Assembly: GCA_024277835.1 (NCBI GenBank)
Contig: JAJRUK010000352.1
Span: 1 to 10,575, forward strand
Direction of reading: 5' to 3'
Length of the DNA: 10,575 nt
DNA from: Planctomycetota bacterium
GTDB taxonomy: Bacteria > Planctomycetota > Phycisphaerae > UBA1845
Shown here piece after piece: positions 6,524 through 10,575 of the stretch. The notes beneath the pieces are model-generated. The model saw only the letters and a list, made by a program, of their open reading frames with translations. It was not told the DNA's origin and did no database searches. Every line of letters begins with the position of its first letter. The first letter of the stretch is position 1. A program made the position numbers and the translations under genes.

Positions 6524-6719
6524 GCTTTCTCTTACCTCTCCGAATTCTTCGATGGCACCGCCGATGGGCGAGCATTGCGCATTCGCGACCGGTAGCCGGG
6601 TCTGATCGCGGCGGAAGCTGGGCGGTCTTTGCCGATAGTAGGGTACGATTCGCTCGTGCGACCCGGCAAACCCGGATAGACTTATAAGTGGCCGATAACC
6701 AAAGTATAAGAAAGCACCG
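6524..6719. other. divergent intergenic region between the FHA gene and surE
   Basis: 196 nt without a supported gene. It contains two TATAAG -10-like boxes on the plus strand, at 6683-6688 (within the palindrome ACTTATAAGT) and at 6705-6710. Neither has a good -35 hexamer at the usual spacing. Confidence 0.5.
6705..6710 (+). promoter_or_regulatory. -10-like box close to the surE start
   Basis: TATAAG stands nine bases before the ATG of surE, which has no clear Shine-Dalgarno sequence. If used, it would give a transcript with almost no leader. The alternative box at 6683-6688 would give a leader of about 25 nt. There is no matching -35 for either. Confidence 0.3.
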
Positions 6720-7463
6720 ATGGCGAAACAAAAACGCACTATTCTCTTGACCAACGACGACGGGATTGATGCGCCCGGGTTGGTGGCTGCCTATGACGCC
6801 GTTTGCGAGCTGGGGAGCGTTCATGTCGTTGCGCCAAGCTCGGAACGTTCGGCATGTAGCCACGCGATTACGTTGCGTCGCCCGATAACTGTGGAGCGTG
6901 TGACGCACGATCATTTCGGACCGAGCTTCGCAGTGGATGGCACGCCGGCGGACTGCGTCCGACTTGCTGCTGCGGCGCTTTTTGATGCTCCGTTTGATCT
7001 TGTTGTGTCGGGGATCAATCGCGGTGCAAACGCCGGGGTGGATACGTTTTATTCGGGTACGATCGGCGGTGCTCGGGAGGCGGCGATTCTTGGGGTTCAT
7101 GCGATTGCGTTTTCGCAGGCCCTTCGTCGTGAGGTTGATACGGATTGGTCGAAGACGGCGGCCGCGGCGCGGTTGCTTGCAAAAGATCTATTGGACGAAG
7201 CGCTTCCCGGACCCGGTTTTTGGAACGTGAATTTCCCTGCGCCGATCCCTGATGATCCGCTTGCTCATGTTCAGCGCGTGCCCATCGCGGAGCATCCGAT
7301 GCCCATGACGTTCGATCGGACCGAGCAGGACGAGGGACACAAGTTGCAGTTTGAGTACGGGGCGTCTTATTGGTTACGCGACGTGACGGGGCCTAGCGAT
7401 TTCAGCGTGATTCGCGACGGGGGCATCTCCGTCACGGCCATGCCGCTGTTCGCACGTTTTTAA
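6720..7463 (+). CDS. surE: 5'/3'-nucleotidase SurE
   Basis: A 247-aa metal-dependent phosphatase that removes phosphate from nucleoside 5'- or 3'-monophosphates, classically linked to stationary-phase survival. The start LLTNDDGIDAPG (9-20) carries the metal-binding Asp13-Asp14. APSSERSACSHA supplies the active-site Ser44. SGINRGANAGVDTFYSGT (97-114) carries Asn100 and the conserved YSGT loop. These match the D8, D9, S39 and N92 pattern of the family. The length is normal (E. coli 253). In many proteobacteria surE sits by pcm and rpoS, but here it stands alone, divergent from the FHA gene and convergent with the rhomboid gene. The ATG lacks a good SD, see the -10-like box just upstream. Confidence 0.96.
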   Translation: MAKQKRTILLTNDDGIDAPGLVAAYDAVCELGSVHVVAPSSERSACSHAITLRRPITVERVTHDHFGPSFAVDGTPADCVRLAAAALFDAPFDLVVSGINRGANAGVDTFYSGTIGGAREAAILGVHAIAFSQALRREVDTDWSKTAAAARLLAKDLLDEALPGPGFWNVNFPAPIPDDPLAHVQRVPIAEHPMPMTFDRTEQDEGHKLQFEYGASYWLRDVTGPSDFSVIRDGGISVTAMPLFARF

Positions 7464-7506
7464 CAGCCTGCGAGCGCCTCGTCATCCGTCGAGTGGTGGG
7501 TTGTCC

Positions 7507-7583
7507 GAGCCGCGACCGTGAGGGAGCGAACGTTTGAGGACCGGTAGTAACAGGTTGCCATCGCTCCCTCACGGTCGCGGCTC
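7507..7583. repeat. perfect 23-bp inverted repeat between surE and the rhomboid gene
   Basis: Bases 7507-7529 (beginning GAGCCGCGACCG) and 7561-7583 (ending CGGTCGCGGCTC) are exact reverse complements over 23 bp, with a 31-nt spacer. The match breaks at both ends, so the unit is sharply bounded. The gap separates two convergent genes, so as RNA it would make a long stable hairpin at the 3' end of both transcripts. I recall similar GAGCCGCGACCGT units recurring in planctomycete genomes, but this was not searched. Confidence 0.75.
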
Positions 7584-7621
7584 TGATAGGTCGGACCCAT
7601 CATCTGAAGAGCAGCGAACCA

Positions 7622-8512
7622 TTACGTTTGCGTCAGGGCGAGCGTCCACGCGAGGGTGACGATAGCGATGGCTGTCGCGCCGAGCAGCAGTTGCGACTTC
7701 TTCGTTTTCGCGATGTCTTGGCCGACTCTGGCGAGAATCGCTCCGAGAATTAAACCCGAGACGAACCCGCCGATGTGTGCGCCGATGTCGGTTCGCTCGC
7801 CGCCAGTACCAAGATACCCCAGTAAGATCGCACCGCCGATCAGCGGCGTCCAGCGGGCGAGCGACTTCACCGGGGAGTGCCTGCGAAGATGCCAAGTCGA
7901 ACCGGCGAGTATTCCCAGCGCTGCGAAGACAGCCGTCGATGCGCCGACGGAGGTATGGCTCGATTGATGCAGCGCTGCATTGAGAAAGTTGCCGGTCGCC
8001 CCGGCGATGAGAATGCTCAACCAGCCAAGACCGGACCCGAGGTGTTGACCCACAAAAAGCCCGAACAGTCCGCCGATGACGAGGTTGCCAGCGAGGTGGG
8101 GCAAGCCCGAGTGCAATGTGAGAGCGGTAATCGTTCGCCACCACTGACCGTCCTGGATGAGTCCGGCGTTGGTCATGCCAGCATGGAACCAGTCGAACCC
8201 GAAGTGCTTCGTACGCTGAAGAAACTCCACCGCGACGAGCACCGCGACGTATCCCGCAACACCGTACCAGCCATTGGCGTTTCGCAGAACGGCGGGCGCG
8301 GGTTTGAAGCGTTCGGGGTTTTCTGTTTCGTAATCGTCGAGTTCAACCTGTGCGCGGGCAGCGTCTTGGGGGAGTACGAGCAGGGCAAACTCGCCAGCCT
8401 GCTGATAGAGGCGGTGATTCACGCCAGCAGCGCTCAGAACGACCGAGCGGCGGCGACATTCCTTGCCGCTTTGCGAGCGGTAGACGAGTTGGAGCGAAAC
8501 CGGGTCGTTCAT
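7622..8512 (-). CDS. rhomboid-family intramembrane serine protease
   Basis: 296 aa. A soluble N-terminal region (about 1-78, with LVLPQDAARAQVELDDYETENPE) precedes a six- or seven-helix membrane core. The family motifs are present: WWRTITALTLHSGLPHLAGN (124-143) with the conserved WR, His139 and Asn143, then GASTAVFAALG with catalytic Ser192, then DIGAHIGGFVSG with catalytic His246. Rhomboids cut transmembrane segments of other proteins inside the inner membrane. The substrate is unknown here. The predicted active site is complete. It is convergent with surE and divergent from the zinc-ribbon gene. No Shine-Dalgarno sequence precedes the ATG. Instead a perfect TATAAT stands seven bases upstream (8525-8520 on the minus strand). 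Confidence 0.93.
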   Translation of the reverse strand: MNDPVSLQLVYRSQSGKECRRRSVVLSAAGVNHRLYQQAGEFALLVLPQDAARAQVELDDYETENPERFKPAPAVLRNANGWYGVAGYVAVLVAVEFLQRTKHFGFDWFHAGMTNAGLIQDGQWWRTITALTLHSGLPHLAGNLVIGGLFGLFVGQHLGSGLGWLSILIAGATGNFLNAALHQSSHTSVGASTAVFAALGILAGSTWHLRRHSPVKSLARWTPLIGGAILLGYLGTGGERTDIGAHIGGFVSGLILGAILARVGQDIAKTKKSQLLLGATAIAIVTLAWTLALTQT

Positions 8513-8750
8513 TGGTCAGATTATACGCGAATGTCGCACCTGTGACCCTGTTTGCAAGTTTCGCATGTGTGCGCGATGGTTTCTTGCATGACAGAGGCAC
8601 TCAAGCGTCGAAAAGTCCTTAATAGTGTGTTCATGTTCGCGGCGCTGCATCCTTGGCACGGGAATCGTGGAATAAGTCAATGTTATACGCCGGCGCTGGA
8701 CAATCTTGTGGCGAAACACTTGCGAAATCGAAATTGAAAGGCGGCATCCG
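8513..8750. other. divergent intergenic region between the rhomboid and zinc-ribbon genes
   Basis: 238 nt. Apart from the TATAAT box I see no gene and no strong promoter on the plus strand. The plus strand has a 61-codon open frame here beginning with TTG at 8552, but it shows no motif and I do not call it. Confidence 0.45.
8520..8525 (-). promoter_or_regulatory. consensus -10 box giving a likely leaderless rhomboid mRNA
   Basis: The minus strand reads TATAAT followed by CTGACCA and then the ATG. Transcription normally begins six to eight bases after the -10, which would put the start on or beside the A of the ATG. The hexamer 17 bp upstream (GGGTCA) matches TTGACA at three of six positions. 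Confidence 0.5.
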
Positions 8751-9308
8751 TTGAATTGCCCGTTCTGTGCTGAAGAAATCCAAGACGCCGCCGTCATCTG
8801 CCGATTCTGCGGGGCGGCGAAGTCGGCAGCCGGGGAATGGGGCGCGCCTGCTCCGCGTCCGGCGCCGCCAGCCCATCGACCGGGGAGCACGACCATCAGA
8901 AGTTCCGGTGCGTTCTTCCTGCTATCGAGTCTCGTTTCGCTCGTGTCGCTAACCGACGATGCCCCGCTATTCGGCGCGATGCGAAGCGGGTTTGTTGCTG
9001 TGAGCTATAACTTGATTTTCGCAGCGCTCTTTCTGGCGATGGGCCTTGCGTTGATCCTTGGTCGATCGTGGGGGTATCGGGTGTTCATGGCCGGGACCGC
9101 GATCTATAGCGTGGACCGACTCTTGTTCCTCCTCAGCAAAGACACGAGAGACGCCTACCTGACCGCAAGCGGCGTAACGCAACAGGTTCGCGGAATGATG
9201 GACGTGAGCATGATCGACGAGGGTGTCTTTCTCGGAACTATTCTGACGCTTATCTGCTGGTGGGGGTTCGCGCTGTATATCTATTGGCGACGGGATTATT
9301 TTTGTTGA
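8751..9308 (+). CDS. zinc-ribbon multi-pass membrane protein
   Basis: 185 aa from a TTG start at 8751, chosen because AAAGG lies nine bases upstream and because translation then opens directly with the ribbon MNCPFCAEEIQDAAVICRFCG. A TTG at 8706 in the same frame would add 15 unconserved residues. Cys3, Cys6, Cys17 and Cys20 form a CxxC-x10-CxxC zinc ribbon of the type common at the N-terminus of small bacterial membrane proteins. A Pro/Ala linker (31-45) leads to about four transmembrane segments (52-67, 84-103, 108-127, 157-179). The function is unknown, and the ribbon probably mediates protein contacts on the cytoplasmic side. A REP-like palindrome follows 24 nt after the stop. Confidence 0.82.
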   Translation: MNCPFCAEEIQDAAVICRFCGAAKSAAGEWGAPAPRPAPPAHRPGSTTIRSSGAFFLLSSLVSLVSLTDDAPLFGAMRSGFVAVSYNLIFAALFLAMGLALILGRSWGYRVFMAGTAIYSVDRLLFLLSKDTRDAYLTASGVTQQVRGMMDVSMIDEGVFLGTILTLICWWGFALYIYWRRDYFC

Positions 9309-9332
9309 CGCGGTTGCTGATTCGTGCGGGTT

Positions 9333-9353
9333 GGTAGGCAATAGCCCACCCTA
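9333..9353. repeat. REP-like palindrome, copy 2
   Basis: GGTAGGC (9333-9339), AATA, GCCCACC (9343-9349) and then CCTA. It matches copy 1 at 231-251 at 20 of 21 bases. The single change (A for G) breaks one pair of the stem. It lies downstream of the zinc-ribbon gene. A further 5-bp hairpin GGGTC/GACCC lies at about 9389-9401 in the same gap. Confidence 0.6.
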
Positions 9354-9415
9354 TGGGGTGCCTGACCTGCTTGGCTCGCAAAGATGCCGGGTCGATGACC
9401 CAGTCCTACGGGCCA

Positions 9416-9784
9416 CTAAGCGGTGAGATCGTCCCAATCCACCATTTCAGCAACCACTGCGTCTAGTTTGCGTGGGTCGATACCAAGAATTCGGTCAACA
9501 GACGTCCACCCTTTCAACAATTGACGGGGCGGGTTCCTGAATCCAACCGCGAATTGAATGCGATCGCATTCAGCAAACAACCAAGATATTCGCTGTACCC
9601 ATCGAACCATCTGGTTCCATCTCTTATAAGCTAAGTCGCGATTAGCTGAAGAACTATGCTGTGGTTTGATGGTCGAGTAAGCGTTCACGAGAAAGGCTTG
9701 ATGCTCGGGCCTCATATCGCATTCGGACAAATCGCCTCGGGGAAAACGAATCCGGTAAAGAATTTTGGCAACAGCATACCGCAT
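9416..9784 (-). CDS. hypothetical protein, possibly a remnant
   Basis: 122 aa with no motif I recognise. It is rich in aromatic and basic residues, with RYAVAKILYRIRFPRG at the start and VDWDDL near the end. There is no signal peptide or membrane segment. The ATG has GAGGA ten bases upstream, which supports translation. The same frame stays protein-like for 12 codons further upstream (RIGLYFYEDWFS) before a TAA, without another start codon, so the N-terminus may have been lost. Base composition looks more AT-rich than the neighbouring genes by eye. An 18-bp perfect palindrome lies inside it at 9555-9572. It could be a lineage-specific gene or a decaying fragment. Confidence 0.5.
   Translation of the reverse strand: MRYAVAKILYRIRFPRGDLSECDMRPEHQAFLVNAYSTIKPQHSSSANRDLAYKRWNQMVRWVQRISWLFAECDRIQFAVGFRNPPRQLLKGWTSVDRILGIDPRKLDAVVAEMVDWDDLTA
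9555..9572. repeat. 18-bp perfect palindrome within a coding region
   Basis: TGAATGCGATCGCATTCA reads the same on both strands and contains GCGATCGC, the octamer known as HIP1 in cyanobacteria. It encodes part of AECDRIQ. A perfect 18-mer is expected by chance in only a few percent of windows this size, so chance cannot be excluded. Confidence 0.4.
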
Positions 9785-9927
9785 TGAGAACCAGTCCTCA
9801 TAAAAGTAAAGTCCGATGCGTTAATGCACAAGCGATGCCGCAGATTCTTGCCGTCGAGGGGGACTTGTCAACAAACTCGCCTCTTTCAGCAAGACGCCCC
9901 ATCGTCAAGACGAACCAATATCGCCGA
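9785..9927. other. short intergenic region
   Basis: 143 nt between two minus-strand genes. It contains only a 34-codon minus-strand frame (ATG at 9902, TGA at 9798), without recognisable content. No terminator-like hairpin stands out after the upstream gene. Confidence 0.35.
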
Positions 9928-10575
9928 TCAACAAAGGTTCCAGATAAAAATCTTGCGAAGGACAGTCACGAAGTTGCCGTCACCGTCGGTCACGGTGAGC
10001 GTGATCGTATGAGTCACACCGAAGCATTGGTTGGAATAGAGACGCACGGTCAGCGACGTCCCGGTCCCCAGTAGCGTAACCCCGCCGGGTTGGATGTCCG
10101 ATCGGTCGGTCGTCCAGACCAGCGACGTGCCGGTAAGCGCCGTGCCGAGGTAGTCTGTTGCTGATGCTTCCAGCGTTACGTCCTTGTAGTAAAGGGCTAA
10201 CGCCTCATCAAACCCGTCATAAATAAAGTTGATGTTGTTGTCGCCAGGAAGTACATCGTTTGGCGGGGTTGTGATGGCGGCGTTGGGATCGCAGGTGCCG
10301 CAATCTCCGGGGCACATCGCGCAGGATTCAGTCCACAGTTCACAGATGTCGTCGCCGCAAGTCTGGATGCGAGTGCAGGGGAGATTGCAGAAGCCTTCGC
10401 CGCGGCCATTGTCCCCGCCGTCGTCGCACGCTTCCTCTGGCTGCCGCGTGCCATCGCCGCACTTTCCAAAGCAAGGACCGATCTGATCGACGATGCCCGT
10501 GAAGTTGTTTGAAAACATCATGTAATCATCGAGATCGACGTCGCAATCTTCGTCGAGGTCGCCAAGGGGGCGTCC
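9928..10575 (-). CDS. secreted dockerin and cysteine-rich repeat protein, C-terminal part
   Basis: Only the last 215 residues are in the window, and the gene continues beyond the right edge. At the visible start, DLDEDCDVDLDDYMMF (residues 6-21) is a dockerin type I calcium loop, with Asp at loop positions 1, 3, 5, 9 and 12 and Cys replacing the usual Gly at position 6. Next comes CGDGTRQPEEACDDGGDN, a Myxococcus-type CGDG repeat, and then CGDDICELWTESCAMCPGDCGTC, a CxxCPGDC repeat. The final ~110 residues form an Ig/PKD-like beta domain ending in HTITLTVTDGDGN. The protein is probably exported to the cell surface or medium, as similar planctomycete proteins are, but the signal peptide is out of view. 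The function is unknown. Cellulosome partners are not implied, since such loops are widespread in planctomycetes. Confidence 0.85.
   Translation of the reverse strand, partial: GRPLGDLDEDCDVDLDDYMMFSNNFTGIVDQIGPCFGKCGDGTRQPEEACDDGGDNGRGEGFCNLPCTRIQTCGDDICELWTESCAMCPGDCGTCDPNAAITTPPNDVLPGDNNINFIYDGFDEALALYYKDVTLEASATDYLGTALTGTSLVWTTDRSDIQPGGVTLLGTGTSLTVRLYSNQCFGVTHTITLTVTDGDGNFVTVLRKIFIWNLC

Noticed and set aside
6524..6754. N-terminal extension of the FHA gene with a hydrophobic, signal-like start (MVKRIVRFCFAIGAFLYFGY)
   Set aside because: It would overlap the divergent surE start by 35 nt, the extension has no domain content, and the internal ATG has a good SD. A membrane anchor cannot be fully excluded.
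6042..7100. 352-codon minus-strand open frame across the FHA gene, the intergenic region and surE
   Set aside because: It overlaps two confidently identified genes, and the translation is Arg/His/Pro-rich without motifs, typical of a shadow frame in GC-rich DNA.
8552..8737. 61-codon plus-strand frame in the rhomboid/zinc-ribbon gap
   Set aside because: It has a TTG start without SD support and no motif, and it sits where the promoters of two divergent genes must be.

Overview
The window looks like chromosomal core DNA from a member of the Planctomycetota, plausibly of the Phycisphaerae type. This is inferred from several things together: a secreted protein with a dockerin-type calcium loop next to CGDG/CxxCPGDC cysteine repeats, a tandem-FHA coiled-coil protein, a short histone H1/Hc1-like gene, a rhomboid protease with a soluble N-terminal region, and abundant short palindromic repeats in the gaps between genes. 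GC content is moderate to high. I see no tRNA, rRNA, CRISPR array, transposase, integrase or phage gene, so there is no sign of a genomic island.

Layout, left to right. Positions 1-248 are a non-coding or edge region ending in a palindrome. Positions 249-3782 hold a tight minus-strand operon in the order TPR/Ig-like secreted protein (2529-3782), holA (1536-2522, DNA polymerase III delta subunit), lipoprotein (249-1523). The gaps are only 6 and 12 nt. Positions 3783-4274 form a 492-nt divergent control region. The plus strand then carries a 59-aa histone H1-like gene (4275-4454), a likely terminator hairpin, and a FabZ-like hydroxyacyl-ACP dehydratase (4590-5066). A minus-strand double-FHA coiled-coil protein (5288-6523) converges on the dehydratase and diverges from surE (6720-7463, plus). 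A rhomboid protease (7622-8512, minus) converges on surE and diverges from a zinc-ribbon membrane protein (8751-9308, plus). The right end has an unrecognised 122-aa gene (9416-9784, minus) and the C-terminal part of a large secreted cysteine-rich protein (9928-10575, minus, running off the window).

The genes mostly do housekeeping or envelope work: replication clamp loading, fatty-acid synthesis, nucleotide salvage or stress, intramembrane proteolysis and nucleoid structure. Only the three-gene operon looks co-transcribed. The most distinctive signal lies between the genes. Both convergent junctions with room (5067-5287 and 7464-7621), and the 3' ends at 231-251 and 9333-9353, are filled by inverted repeats of at least three unrelated families. 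One is a 194-bp composite element with 34-bp inverted ends enclosing a C/G hairpin, one is a perfect 23-bp inverted repeat, and one is a GGTGGGCAATAGCCCACC palindrome present twice. I do not see an obvious undescribed multi-gene system. The repeat architecture and the minimal histone-like gene are the items most worth a second look.
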